Assembly (NCBI GenBank): GCA_964593865.1
Contig: CAZQKE010000124.1
Coordinates: 1 to 48,579 of the forward strand
DNA length: 48,579 nucleotides
Direction: 5' to 3'
Source of the DNA: CAZQKE01 sp964593865
GTDB taxonomy: Bacteria; Chloroflexota; Anaerolineae; JAAYZQ01
The notes below the pieces were generated by a model. That model worked only from the letters and a program-made list of their open reading frames with translations. It searched no databases and was not told the DNA's origin. The translations under genes and the position numbers were made by a program. Each line of letters opens with the position of its first letter. Within the stretch, counting starts at the first letter, position 1. Shown here piece by piece: positions 13,949 through 22,314 of the stretch.

Positions 13949-15477
13949 TGCCCCGATTCCCCCGCGCCAGCGGCGTCCTCATGCACCCCACATCGTTGCC
14001 GGGCCGCTACGGCATCGGTGACTTGGGGGAGGAAGCCTATCGCTTTGTGGATTTTCTGGCCGCCGCCGGGCAGACCTACTGGCAGGTCTTGCCCCTCAGC
14101 CCCACCGGCTACGGCGATTCGCCCTACCAGGGCCTTTCGGCCTTTGCCGGGAACCCCATGCTCATCAGCCCTCAGAAACTGGCGGAGCAGGGCCACCTGA
14201 CGGCGGAGGACCTGGAGGCCGCCCCCGCCTTCCCGGAGGAGCGGGTGGATTTTGGGCCGGTCATTGAGTACAAGACCCATCTCCTGGACCGGGCCTTTGC
14301 CCGGTTCCGCGCCGCCGCTCCTGCCCACCGGCGCGAAGCCTTTGCCCGCTTTTGCGCCGAGCAGGCCCCCTGGCTGGACGATTTCGCCCTGTTCATGGCC
14401 CTCAAGGAGGCCCACGGCCTGCGCCCCTGGGATGAGTGGGACCCCGGCGCGGCCCGCCGCGACCCGGCGGCCCTGGCCCGCTGGCGGGCGCAGCTGGCCG
14501 ACCGGATTGAGAATCAAAAGTACCGCCAATGGCAGTTCTACGAGCAATGGCTGGCCCTCAAAGCCTATGCCAACGGGCGGGGGGTGCGCATCATCGGCGA
14601 CATCCCCATCTTTGTCGCCTACGACAGCGTGGATGTGTGGGCCAATCCCCATCTGTTCCACCTGGACGCCGACCTGCGGCCCACCGTCGTTTCCGGCGTA
14701 CCGCCCGACTATTTCAGCGAAACGGGCCAGCTCTGGGGCCACCCCCTCTACCGCTGGGACCGGATGGCCGAGGAGGGCTATGCCTGGTGGATCGCCCGTT
14801 TCCGCTCTGCCTTGACCCTGGCCGATGTGGTGCGCATTGACCATTTTCGCGGCTTTTACAACTACTGGGAGGTCCCCGCCGGGGAAAAGACGGCGGTGCG
14901 GGGCCGCTGGCTTTACGGCCCCGGCGCAGACCTGTTCCGCGCCGTCACCGAAGCCCTGGGCCGCGTGGCCATCATCGCCGAGGATCTGGGCGATTTTGAT
15001 GAGGAATCGCGGGCGGGGGTGGATGCCTTGCAGCGGGAATTCGGCTACCCCGGCATGAAGGTCGTCCAGTTCGCCTTTGGCGGCGGGCCGGACAATCACT
15101 TTTTGCCCCACAACTACGATTCGCCCTTTTGGGTGGCCTACACCGGAACCCACGACAACAACACCGTGCGCGGCTGGTATGAGCAGGATGCCAGCGAGGC
15201 CGAGCGCGACTACGCCCGCCGCTACCTGGGCCGCGACGGCTCGGACATCGCCTGGGACCTGATCCGCCTGGCCTGGTCCTCCGTAGCCCGGACGGCCATG
15301 ACCACCACCCAGGACCTGCTGAACCTGGGCAGCGAAGGGCGGTTGAATACCCCCAGCACCGTCGGCCCGCCCAATTGGTGTTGGCGGATGCGGCCCGGCA
15401 GCCTGCACGAAGGGATCGTTTGGCGATTGGCCGACCTGACATCGGTGTACGGCCGGTGGAGCCGGGGGGAACCATGA
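13948..15477 (+). CDS. malQ: 4-alpha-glucanotransferase (amylomaltase), GH77
   Basis: 509 aa, matching the usual length of bacterial amylomaltases. The enzyme transfers alpha-1,4-glucan chains between malto-oligosaccharides or glycogen in the cytoplasm. Visible signatures: RASGVLMHPTSLPG at the N-terminus, GDSPYQ and SAFAGNP, then nucleophile Asp298 (VVRIDHFRG), acid/base Glu345 (IIAEDLG) and Asp403 (GTHDNNT). The ATG at 13948 is 4 nt from GGAGGAG; the ATG at 13945 is only 1 nt away. The start overlaps the preceding stop as TGATG, and the gene's own stop overlaps the next start as ATGA. Confidence 0.95.
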   Translation: MPRFPRASGVLMHPTSLPGRYGIGDLGEEAYRFVDFLAAAGQTYWQVLPLSPTGYGDSPYQGLSAFAGNPMLISPQKLAEQGHLTAEDLEAAPAFPEERVDFGPVIEYKTHLLDRAFARFRAAAPAHRREAFARFCAEQAPWLDDFALFMALKEAHGLRPWDEWDPGAARRDPAALARWRAQLADRIENQKYRQWQFYEQWLALKAYANGRGVRIIGDIPIFVAYDSVDVWANPHLFHLDADLRPTVVSGVPPDYFSETGQLWGHPLYRWDRMAEEGYAWWIARFRSALTLADVVRIDHFRGFYNYWEVPAGEKTAVRGRWLYGPGADLFRAVTEALGRVAIIAEDLGDFDEESRAGVDALQREFGYPGMKVVQFAFGGGPDNHFLPHNYDSPFWVAYTGTHDNNTVRGWYEQDASEAERDYARRYLGRDGSDIAWDLIRLAWSSVARTAMTTTQDLLNLGSEGRLNTPSTVGPPNWCWRMRPGSLHEGIVWRLADLTSVYGRWSRGEP

Positions 15478-17216
15478 CCGTGCGGTTACCCGCCCGCCGT
15501 TCTCGTCGTCTGACTACGTTCGTCCTCGCAGCCGTCGGGGGCCTTGTTCTGATCGCCGTCTTGCTCCTCACCCACCCCCTGTGGTCTCCCTTGCTTTTTT
15601 CCGTCACCGGTGAGGAGACGCTGCCGGCCCAGCTGCGCGGCGGCTTGGAATGGTTGGGCAACATCACCCGGCCTCGGCCCCGCACCGCCGATTTCACGCC
15701 CGTGGCCTATGCCGGGGTCAACCCCTTTGGCGTCAACACCTTTTTGGAGCAGGAAGTGGAGCTCCAAAAGCGGGAGCGGGCCGTGCAGATGATCGCCGAG
15801 GCGGGATTCCACTGGCTGCGCCAAGAGTTCCCCTGGGAAGACATTGAGATCCACGGCAAGGGGGACTTTCAGGACCGCCGCCACGAGCCGCACCGTTCCG
15901 CTTGGGAAAAGTACGACCACATTGTGGACCTGGCCGAACGGTACGACCTGGAGATCATCGCCCGGCTGAGCAACCCCCCGGCCTGGAGCCGTGCCCAGGG
16001 TGACGCCGCCGGCTCCTTCGCTCCTCCCGACAACCTGGAGGATTACGGCGATTTCGTCGAAGCCGTCGTCCGTCGCTACCGGGGCCGTATCCGCGTCTAC
16101 CAGATCTGGAACGAGCCGAACATCTACCCCGAATGGGGCGAGCGACCCGTCAGCCCGGAAGAGTACACCGACCTGCTCCGAGTGGGCTATACCCGCGTCA
16201 AAGCCGTCTGTCCGGAATGCGTCGTCCTTTCCGGCGCGCTGGCCCAGACCATCCCCCTCGGCCCCCGTGACCTGAACGACTTTATCTTCCTGCAGCGCAT
16301 GTACGATGCCGGAGCCGCCGACTATTTTGATGTGCTGGCCATGCAAGGCTATGGCCTTTGGTCCGGCCCTACCGACCGGCGAATGCGGCCTCGGGTCCTC
16401 AACTTTTCGCGGCCCCTCTATCTTCGGGAGATCATGGTCAAAAACGGCGACGCCCACAAGCCGATCTGGATTACCGAGATGAATTGGAACGCGCCGCCGC
16501 CCGATTTCCCGGACAAGCGGTTCGGCTATGTCACGCCGGAGCAGCAGGCCCGGTACGCCGTGCTGGCCTACCGACGCGCCCAGCGGGAGTGGCCCTGGCT
16601 GGGCGTGGTCAATGCCTGGTTCTTCAAACGGGCTACCGATACGGAGCAGGACCAGGCCATGTACTATTTCCGGTTGGTAGAACCCGATTTTACCCCCATG
16701 CCGGTCTATTACGCCCTGAAGGACTATTTTCACAGCGACGAGGCGCATCGTCTTTATCCCGGCGTCGCCCAGGAGGACCACTGGGTATTGAACTACGGCG
16801 GGCGATGGGAGGAACGGCGCAACCCATCGGCCCGGTTGGGCGGCTACCGCTACAGCGAAGACCCCCAGGCGACGTTGTCCTTTTCCTTTGAGGGAAGCGA
16901 TCTGTGGCTGCGGACCGGTCCGGGGTTTGCAGGGCAATTGGCCTACAGGGTGGACGGTGGGGCGGAGCGGACGGTCTCGTTCGCTCCTGCTGCGGAATTG
17001 CACCTGGCCCAGGGCCTTTCGCGGGGAGCGCACACCGTTACCATCCGCTCCGTCTCCGGCCCCCTGACCGTAGACAGTCTCACCGTGCGCCGGAACGATC
17101 TGCTCCCGCTCCGGCCCTTCGCTGCCGGGGCAGCGGTGCTCGTTGTGTTCGCCCTCTTGCTCGGCGGCACGGCCTCACGCCGCCGCCGCTGGTACGAGCG
17201 CGGGCGGGCAAAGTAA
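15474..17216 (+). CDS. membrane-anchored clan-A (beta/alpha)8 glycosidase-like protein
   Basis: 580 aa. An N-terminal membrane helix (about 12-33) and a C-terminal helix (about 548-568) flank an extracellular domain. The TIM-barrel glycosidase signature is clear: QIWNEPN with acid/base Glu214, and WITEMNW with nucleophile Glu335, as in GH5/GH39-type clan-A enzymes. After about residue 440 comes a beta-rich module that may bind carbohydrate. The ATG at 15474 overlaps the malQ stop (ATGA); an open frame from 15375 is inside malQ and is rejected. It probably acts on cell-surface or external polysaccharide; the substrate cannot be read from the sequence. Confidence 0.82.
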   Translation: MTVRLPARRSRRLTTFVLAAVGGLVLIAVLLLTHPLWSPLLFSVTGEETLPAQLRGGLEWLGNITRPRPRTADFTPVAYAGVNPFGVNTFLEQEVELQKRERAVQMIAEAGFHWLRQEFPWEDIEIHGKGDFQDRRHEPHRSAWEKYDHIVDLAERYDLEIIARLSNPPAWSRAQGDAAGSFAPPDNLEDYGDFVEAVVRRYRGRIRVYQIWNEPNIYPEWGERPVSPEEYTDLLRVGYTRVKAVCPECVVLSGALAQTIPLGPRDLNDFIFLQRMYDAGAADYFDVLAMQGYGLWSGPTDRRMRPRVLNFSRPLYLREIMVKNGDAHKPIWITEMNWNAPPPDFPDKRFGYVTPEQQARYAVLAYRRAQREWPWLGVVNAWFFKRATDTEQDQAMYYFRLVEPDFTPMPVYYALKDYFHSDEAHRLYPGVAQEDHWVLNYGGRWEERRNPSARLGGYRYSEDPQATLSFSFEGSDLWLRTGPGFAGQLAYRVDGGAERTVSFAPAAELHLAQGLSRGAHTVTIRSVSGPLTVDSLTVRRNDLLPLRPFAAGAAVLVVFALLLGGTASRRRRWYERGRAK

Positions 17217-17234
17217 GGGCAAGGGGCCGGCAGC

Positions 17235-19625
17235 ATGGTCGCCCGATCCTCCCCTTCTTCCGATCCGCTCGGTAGACCCGGACCTGCTTCCGGTCGGCGT
17301 TCTGCTGCCATCCTCCTGATCTTGCTCCTCGCCTTCACCCTCCGCTTCTACCGCCTGGACGCCCAGAGCCTGTGGAACGACGAGGGGACCAGCGTCGCCG
17401 TCGCCGGGCGCGACCCGGCGACCATCGCCCGCGACGCCGCCCGCGACATCCACCCGCCCCTCTACTACTGGCTGCTCCACGGCTGGCTGCGGCTGACCGG
17501 CGATTCCGAGTTCGCCGTGCGTTCCCTTTCCGCCTTGCCGGGCGTGGGCCTGGTGGCCCTGACCTACGCCCTGGGCCGCCGCCTGGCCGGGCGATGGACC
17601 GGGTTGGCGGCGGCCTTTCTGGCGGCGGTCCATCCCTTCCAGATCGTCTATTCCCAGGAAGCGCGGATGTACATGCTCCTGGCCGTGCTGACCGCCGGGG
17701 CGGTGCTGACGCTGACAAACCTGTCGGGTTTCAAAAACCTGACAGGTCTGGTTGCCCTGATCCTGCTGGAAACGGCGGGCCTTTATACCCACTATTCCTT
17801 CCCCTTTGTCATCCTGATCCTGAACCTGGCCGTGGCCTTCCGGCTGTGGCGGGAACGGAAGCCCGGCTTGCCGTTGCCCTGGCCGGCCTCCCAGGCCGCC
17901 GTCCTGCTCCTCTACCTGCCCTGGCTGCCCATCGCCTACCGCCGGGTGACGACCTGGCCTGCGCCTGACCGGACCACCCCTTTCTTGCCCGCCCTGGCCG
18001 AAACCTGGCGCTGGCTGGTTTTCGGCCCGACGATAGAGACCGGGCAAGTGCCGGTGTTCCTTGTACTGGCGGCGTTGCCGGTGCTGTGGGGGGCGTGGCG
18101 ATTGGCAAGACCGGCCCGGCGGGGGAGCACCGACTCCGGCGGCTCCGCCGTCCTGCTGCTCCTGTGGCTCATCCTGCCGGTGGCCCTCATGTTCGTCCTG
18201 GGCCTCTACCGCGAAGCCTATCTCAAATTCCTCCTCGTCGCCACCCCCGCCGTGACCCTCCTCCTGGCCCACGGCCTCCGTTCGCTCCCCAAGCCCCAAT
18301 TTCCCAATTCCCCAATTCCCTTTCTCCGCTTCCTGCTACCTTTTGCCCTGTTCGCCCTCCTCCTGTTCCCCACCGCCCGCGCCCTGCACAACTATTACTT
18401 TGACCCCGCCTACGCCCGCGACGACTATCGGAGCATCGCCGCCTACATTGAGGCCGTGGAGCGGCCCGGCGATGCCGTGCTCCTCAACGCGCCGGGCCAG
18501 CAGGAGGTGTTCGGCTACTACTATGACGGCTCCCTGCCGGTCCACCCCCTGCCGCAGAGCCGCCCCCCGGACCGGGCGGCCACCGAAGCGGCCCTGGCCG
18601 GGTTGGCCCAACCGGGCGGGCGGGTGTTTGCCGTCCTGTGGGCCACCGACGAAAGCGACCCCGACCGCATCGTTGAGGGCTGGCTGGACGCCCACGCCTA
18701 CAAGGCCCTCGATTCCTGGTACGGCAACGTGCGCCTGGTCGTCTACGCCGTGCCGGAGCAGACGCCCACCGCCCCCGCCCGTGAGTTGAACATCCCCTTG
18801 CAGAACGCCGAAACCGGCGACGAAATCACCCTCCTGGGCTACAGCCTCCTGGGCAAAGGGGTGGCGGCGGGGGACATTGCCCAGATCACCCTCTTTTGGC
18901 AGGCGGCGCAAACTCCCAAGCGACGGTACAAGGTCTTTTTGCACCTGCTGGACGGGAGCAACCACATCGTCGGCCAGCGGGACGCCGAGCCGGGGGGCGG
19001 CGTCCACCTGACCACCCTCTGGCAGCCGGGCGAGGTGGTGGCCGACAACCACGGCCTGCCGGTCCACCCGGCCACGCCGCCGGGCGACTATCGGTTGGAG
19101 GTGGGGTTGTATGATGCCGAAAACGGCCAACGGCTGACGACGCCCACGGGGGAAAGCCGGGTCTGGCTGGAGCCGCTGCGCGTTGGGCGGCCCGCCGCCC
19201 CGCCGCCGGTCATCGCCCTGGGGATGCAGCACCGGGCCGCTGCCGGGTTTGGTGAATTGACCCTTTTGGGGTATGATCTCTACAAACTGGGCTTTGCCCA
19301 TCGGCCCGACGCCCCGCTGAAGCCGGGCGACGTGCTGCACCTGAACCTTTACTGGCAGGCCCAAGGCCGACCGACGGGCGATTGGCAGATCACGGTGGAC
19401 CTGGTGGGGCCGGGCGACCGCTCCCTGGGGGGATTCGACGCCGAACCGGTGGGGGGGTATCCCACAAGCCGCTGGCAGGCGGGCGACGTGTGGCGCGGCC
19501 AGTTCAACCTGCCCCTGCCGGGCGATGCGCCGCCGGGCCGTTATCGCCTCATCATCCGGCCCGTCGCGCCCGACGGCTCACCGCGCGGGCCGTTCGAGAC
19601 CGCGCCCTTTGCCGTCGGCCCCTAG
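17235..19625 (+). CDS. GT39-like membrane glycosyltransferase with two C-terminal beta modules
   Basis: 796 aa. The opening FRLDAQSLWNDEGTS-type motif (here FYRLDAQSLWNDEG) carries the catalytic Asp-Glu of the PMT/ArnT/GT39 superfamily in the first external loop. HPPLYYWLLHGW follows, then about ten membrane helices up to residue 385. Such enzymes transfer sugars from polyprenyl-phosphate donors on the outer face of the membrane. Two similar beta-sandwich repeats (about 520-655 and 660-795), each with GxITLLGY-like openings and a PPGxYRL motif, form the C-terminus. Two short genomic repeats are embedded in the coding frame (17718-17748 and 18294-18320). The gene follows the glycosidase gene by 18 nt. 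Confidence 0.82.
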   Translation: MVARSSPSSDPLGRPGPASGRRSAAILLILLLAFTLRFYRLDAQSLWNDEGTSVAVAGRDPATIARDAARDIHPPLYYWLLHGWLRLTGDSEFAVRSLSALPGVGLVALTYALGRRLAGRWTGLAAAFLAAVHPFQIVYSQEARMYMLLAVLTAGAVLTLTNLSGFKNLTGLVALILLETAGLYTHYSFPFVILILNLAVAFRLWRERKPGLPLPWPASQAAVLLLYLPWLPIAYRRVTTWPAPDRTTPFLPALAETWRWLVFGPTIETGQVPVFLVLAALPVLWGAWRLARPARRGSTDSGGSAVLLLLWLILPVALMFVLGLYREAYLKFLLVATPAVTLLLAHGLRSLPKPQFPNSPIPFLRFLLPFALFALLLFPTARALHNYYFDPAYARDDYRSIAAYIEAVERPGDAVLLNAPGQQEVFGYYYDGSLPVHPLPQSRPPDRAATEAALAGLAQPGGRVFAVLWATDESDPDRIVEGWLDAHAYKALDSWYGNVRLVVYAVPEQTPTAPARELNIPLQNAETGDEITLLGYSLLGKGVAAGDIAQITLFWQAAQTPKRRYKVFLHLLDGSNHIVGQRDAEPGGGVHLTTLWQPGEVVADNHGLPVHPATPPGDYRLEVGLYDAENGQRLTTPTGESRVWLEPLRVGRPAAPPPVIALGMQHRAAAGFGELTLLGYDLYKLGFAHRPDAPLKPGDVLHLNLYWQAQGRPTGDWQITVDLVGPGDRSLGGFDAEPVGGYPTSRWQAGDVWRGQFNLPLPGDAPPGRYRLIIRPVAPDGSPRGPFETAPFAVGP
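17718..17748. repeat. palindromic repeat inside the GT39-like gene
   Basis: AACCTGTCGGGTTT (17718-17731) and AAACCTGACAGGTC (17735-17748) form a 14-bp stem with two mismatches and a 3-nt loop. It is read in frame as NLSGFKNLTG between hydrophobic segments. The ACCTGTCAGGTTT palindrome resembles a common intergenic repeat, so this looks like an in-frame insertion. Confidence 0.6.
18294..18320. repeat. CCCAATT short tandem repeat inside the GT39-like gene
   Basis: Three consecutive CCCAATT-type units, read in frame as a PQFPNSPIP loop between two membrane helices. The A/T-rich units contrast with the GC-rich coding sequence around them. Confidence 0.6.
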
Positions 19626-20624
19626 CTACCAGTTCTTGGTCCAGTTTACGATGGCCACCTGGTGTCCGATGCCGCCCGGTTTGCAATCGTTGGTGTCAAA
19701 GTGGATGGTGACGACCTGGGAGGAGGCGACCGGCTGACCGTTCAGGTCAAACACGCGGGCGGTGCAGGTCCAATCCTGGGGCACGGTCTGGCCGAAGGAA
19801 AAGTCATAGTGCCCCGGTTCGTACTCGCCGGGGTTGCCGGAAGGGCGGGAAAGCCAGATGTTGTCGTAGCAGTTGACCTCAACGCGCACGCCGTTGATCG
19901 GGTTTCCGGCGGCGTCGCGGATCACGCTCTCTTTGGAGATGGCCGGGCCGTTGCAGTTGGGCGCGACCAACGGATCCCAGATGACCTCGGCGGTGAATTG
20001 GGGGACGCCGGCCGGTTTCGGCGTGGCGGTGGGCGGCTTGGCCGTAGGTCGGGCCGTGGGCTTGGCCGTCGCCGCTTTGGTCGGTCGGCGGGTGGGTGTG
20101 GGCGGTAGCGGGCCGCCCAGGGGGATGATCAATTCCTGGCCGGTGACAATGTGGTTGGGATCGTCCAGGTCGTTGGCCGCTACGATGCTTTGCATCGGAA
20201 CGCCGTATTCCTTGGCGATGCCCGATAGGGTTTCGCCCCGTTTGACCGTGTGTGTGACCGTTGCGCCCGTCGGTGTGGCCGTGGGCGGCAGGGGCGTGGC
20301 CGTCGCCGTGGGAAGGGTGGTGGCGGTCGGCGGGGGGGAGGTCGGCGGCGGCCCCGAAGTGACCGGCTCGGTGGGAGGGGCAGGAGCTGGCGGCAGCGGC
20401 GTGGGCGAGCCGGGCGACCAGGGGGGAAGGGGGGTGTTGGTCGGCGCAACGATCCAGGCCACCGGCCCGGCCGTGACCTGGGTGAAGGTGGGCAACGGCG
20501 TGCGGGTGCTGCGGGCCTGGGGCTGCTGCTGGCGGAACAGCAAAGTCAGGGCCGTGCTAAAGATGATATAGTTCAACAGCACCAGGACGATCACCATCGC
20601 CCAATACCGCCACTTTACGCTCAT
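19626..20624 (-). CDS. membrane-anchored LysM-domain protein
   Basis: 332 aa. A single N-terminal membrane helix (about 8-30) is followed by a long Thr/Pro-rich linker (about 38-122). One LysM domain (about 124-168) reads HTVKRGETLSGIAKEYG at its start and binds peptidoglycan or related glycans. A second Ala/Lys/Pro/Thr linker (about 174-205) leads to a beta-rich C-terminal domain (about 208-332). That domain has four Cys (224, 252, 287, 314), possibly two disulfides, which fits an exported location. Its stop codon abuts the stop of the converging GT39-like gene with no bases between. Confidence 0.88.
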   Translation of the reverse strand: MSVKWRYWAMVIVLVLLNYIIFSTALTLLFRQQQPQARSTRTPLPTFTQVTAGPVAWIVAPTNTPLPPWSPGSPTPLPPAPAPPTEPVTSGPPPTSPPPTATTLPTATATPLPPTATPTGATVTHTVKRGETLSGIAKEYGVPMQSIVAANDLDDPNHIVTGQELIIPLGGPLPPTPTRRPTKAATAKPTARPTAKPPTATPKPAGVPQFTAEVIWDPLVAPNCNGPAISKESVIRDAAGNPINGVRVEVNCYDNIWLSRPSGNPGEYEPGHYDFSFGQTVPQDWTCTARVFDLNGQPVASSQVVTIHFDTNDCKPGGIGHQVAIVNWTKNW

Positions 20625-20643
20625 AGGCCACCCGTTCGCCTTG

Positions 20644-20681
20644 CTGCCCCAAGATGTTGTGGTCCTTCGGGGCAGAACCCC
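20644..20681. other. structured leader of the LysM gene
   Basis: CTGCCCC (20644-20650) pairs with GGGGCAG (20669-20675). The latter can alternatively fold with the adjacent CCCC at 20678-20681. These competing stems lie in the 65-nt leader between the LysM promoter and its start codon and might modulate translation. No known riboswitch was recognised. Confidence 0.35.
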
Positions 20682-20695
20682 AAATCCTGGGGGGC

Positions 20696-20724
20696 ATTAT
20701 ACCATGTTTTGGCCTGCCTTGCAA
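20696..20724 (-). promoter_or_regulatory. promoter of the LysM gene
   Basis: Minus strand: TTGCAA (20724-20719), 17 nt, perfect TATAAT (20701-20696). Confidence 0.65.
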
Positions 20725-20744
20725 CTCGGAGGTAAGCGCGCAAG

Positions 20745-21725
20745 ATGAAGGTTTCGGTCATTGCCACCGTGCTCAACGAAGGGGATTCCATTGAGCGGCT
20801 GCTGGAATCGCTGGCAGCCCAAAGCCGCCTGCCCGATGAGGTGGTCATCGCCGACGGCGGCTCCACCGACGGGACGGTTGAGGTGTTGGAGCGTTGGGCG
20901 GCCCTGGACCTGCTGCCCTTGCGCATCCTTCACACGCCGGGGGCCAACATCTCGGCGGGGCGCAACGCGGCCATCGCCGCCGCCACGGGGGAGGTGATCG
21001 CTTCGGTGGATGCGGGGGTGCGTCTGGACCCCGGTTGGTTGGCGGCCCTGACCGCGCCCTTTGCCGCCGAGGAGGTCGCCGTCGTCGCCGGGTGGTTTGT
21101 GGCCGACCCCCACACCCTCTTTGAGACGGCCATGGGAGCCACCGTCCTCCCCCATCTGCGCGAGATCAAGCCGGAGACGTTCCTTCCTTCCAGCCGCTCC
21201 GTCGCCTTCCGCAAGGCCGCCTGGGAGGCGGTGGGCGGTTACCCGGAATGGATTGACTATTGCGAAGACCTGATTTTTGACCTGCGCCTCAAGGCCCTCT
21301 ACGGCCCCTTTGTCTTTGCGCCGGAGGCGGTGGTCCACTTTCGGCCCAGGGGCAGCCTGCGGGCCTTTTTCAAGCAATACTACCACTATGCGCGCGGCGA
21401 CGGCAAGGCCGATCTGTGGCGGCGGCGGCACGCCATCCGTTATCTGACCTACCTGGTCGCCACGCCGCTGCTCCTGGCCCTGACCCTGTTCCATTCGCCT
21501 GCCTGGGTGCTGGCCCTGTTAGGCGGCGCGGCGGTCTATACCGCCACCCCCTACCGCCGCCTGATGCCCATGCTGGCCCCCTATGGCCCTGCGGACCGGC
21601 TGAAGGCGATCCTTTGGGTTCCCATCATCCGCCTTGTGGGCGATGTAGCCAAGATGGTCGGCTACCCGGTGGGGCTGGCCTGGCGTCGGCGCAACCGCCA
21701 CCGCCCGGAGCTGCACTGGCGATAG
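20745..21725 (+). CDS. family 2 glycosyltransferase
   Basis: 326 aa. The GT-A domain (about 1-230) opens with MKVSVIATVLNEGDSIERLL. It has the DGGSTDGT nucleotide-binding segment (about 38-45), a variant metal site VDAG at Asp89 where DxD is usual, and the acceptor-side YCEDLIFDLRL. A QYYHYARGDG segment follows. Two or three hydrophobic helices (about 238-320) anchor it in the membrane. GT2 enzymes of this shape build surface polysaccharides or glycolipids; donor and acceptor are unknown. GGAGGT lies 11 nt before the ATG. The gene is divergent from the LysM gene; no clear forward promoter was seen. Confidence 0.88.
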   Translation: MKVSVIATVLNEGDSIERLLESLAAQSRLPDEVVIADGGSTDGTVEVLERWAALDLLPLRILHTPGANISAGRNAAIAAATGEVIASVDAGVRLDPGWLAALTAPFAAEEVAVVAGWFVADPHTLFETAMGATVLPHLREIKPETFLPSSRSVAFRKAAWEAVGGYPEWIDYCEDLIFDLRLKALYGPFVFAPEAVVHFRPRGSLRAFFKQYYHYARGDGKADLWRRRHAIRYLTYLVATPLLLALTLFHSPAWVLALLGGAAVYTATPYRRLMPMLAPYGPADRLKAILWVPIIRLVGDVAKMVGYPVGLAWRRRNRHRPELHWR

Positions 21726-21838
21726 TTGCCTTGCGTGTCGCCACGGTGGCCCTCCGCACCGTGCCCCCCTTCCCGTACGGGACAGGTGCTGCGCCGGAAC
21801 GCACCGGGGCGAAGGGCAGACTCTATCCCTGCGCAGAT

Positions 21839-21867
21839 TTGGTTTGCCGGTCAACCTGGTGTACAAT
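21839..21867 (+). promoter_or_regulatory. promoter candidate for the isomerase-like/tldD/tldE operon
   Basis: TTGGTT (21839-21844), 17 nt, TACAAT (21862-21867). It gives a leader of about 125 nt containing a copy of a dispersed repeat. Confidence 0.5.
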
Positions 21868-21895
21868 GCCTCTGCGGTTGATCCAAAAATCGGCG

Positions 21896-21969
21896 TCCCC
21901 GGCCCACCGCCGGAGATGAAAATTCCGTGTGGAAGGTAGGGCGATTTCAATCCGCCCGCGCCGGATCGC
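21896..21969. repeat. dispersed palindromic repeat, copy 1
   Basis: Starts with the hairpin TCCCCGGC-CCACC-GCCGGAGA, then TGAAAATTCCG and, further on, CGCGCCGGATCGC. A second copy lies at 23830-23882. The segment AAAATTCCGT...GGTAGGG recurs near 26672-26695. Confidence 0.7.
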
Positions 21970-21999
21970 GGTGCGGGGCAAAAGTTGGAGGATGGAACC

Positions 22000-22311
22000 A
22001 TGCTTTTCCTGGTGCTGGATCGTGCGATTCCCCCCGACACGGACGGGGTAGAGGTAGAGGAAGCCGTGGCGGCCATGCGCCGTTCCCTGGAGTGGGTGCG
22101 GACTCAGCAGGAGGCCGGACGCATTGTGGCCCATTATGCCCTGCAAGGGCAGCACCGGGCCATGACCATTTTTGACGTGGCAGACCGCCCCGCGCTGGAC
22201 GCCTTGCTGGCCGAATGGCCCAAGCTGCGGCCCGATCCGGAAATCTACCCGCTGGTAGGGCTGGAGGAGCTGGAAGCGTTCCTGGCACAAGCATCCCGAA
22301 AGGAGGGATAG
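22000..22311 (+). CDS. muconolactone delta-isomerase-like small protein
   Basis: 103-aa dimeric alpha/beta-barrel-type protein. It opens MLFLVLDRAIPP and carries the pattern GRIVAHYALQGQHRAMTIFD followed by a DPEIYPLV end, which resembles muconolactone isomerase and related small ferredoxin-fold proteins. The ATG at 22000 has GGAGGA 7 nt upstream; an in-frame TTG at 21985 overlaps that site. The gene ends 3 nt before tldD, so the two are co-translated. No aromatic-degradation genes are nearby, so an isomerase role is only a family-level guess. Confidence 0.72.
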   Translation: MLFLVLDRAIPPDTDGVEVEEAVAAMRRSLEWVRTQQEAGRIVAHYALQGQHRAMTIFDVADRPALDALLAEWPKLRPDPEIYPLVGLEELEAFLAQASRKEG

Positions 22312-22314
22312 GTT

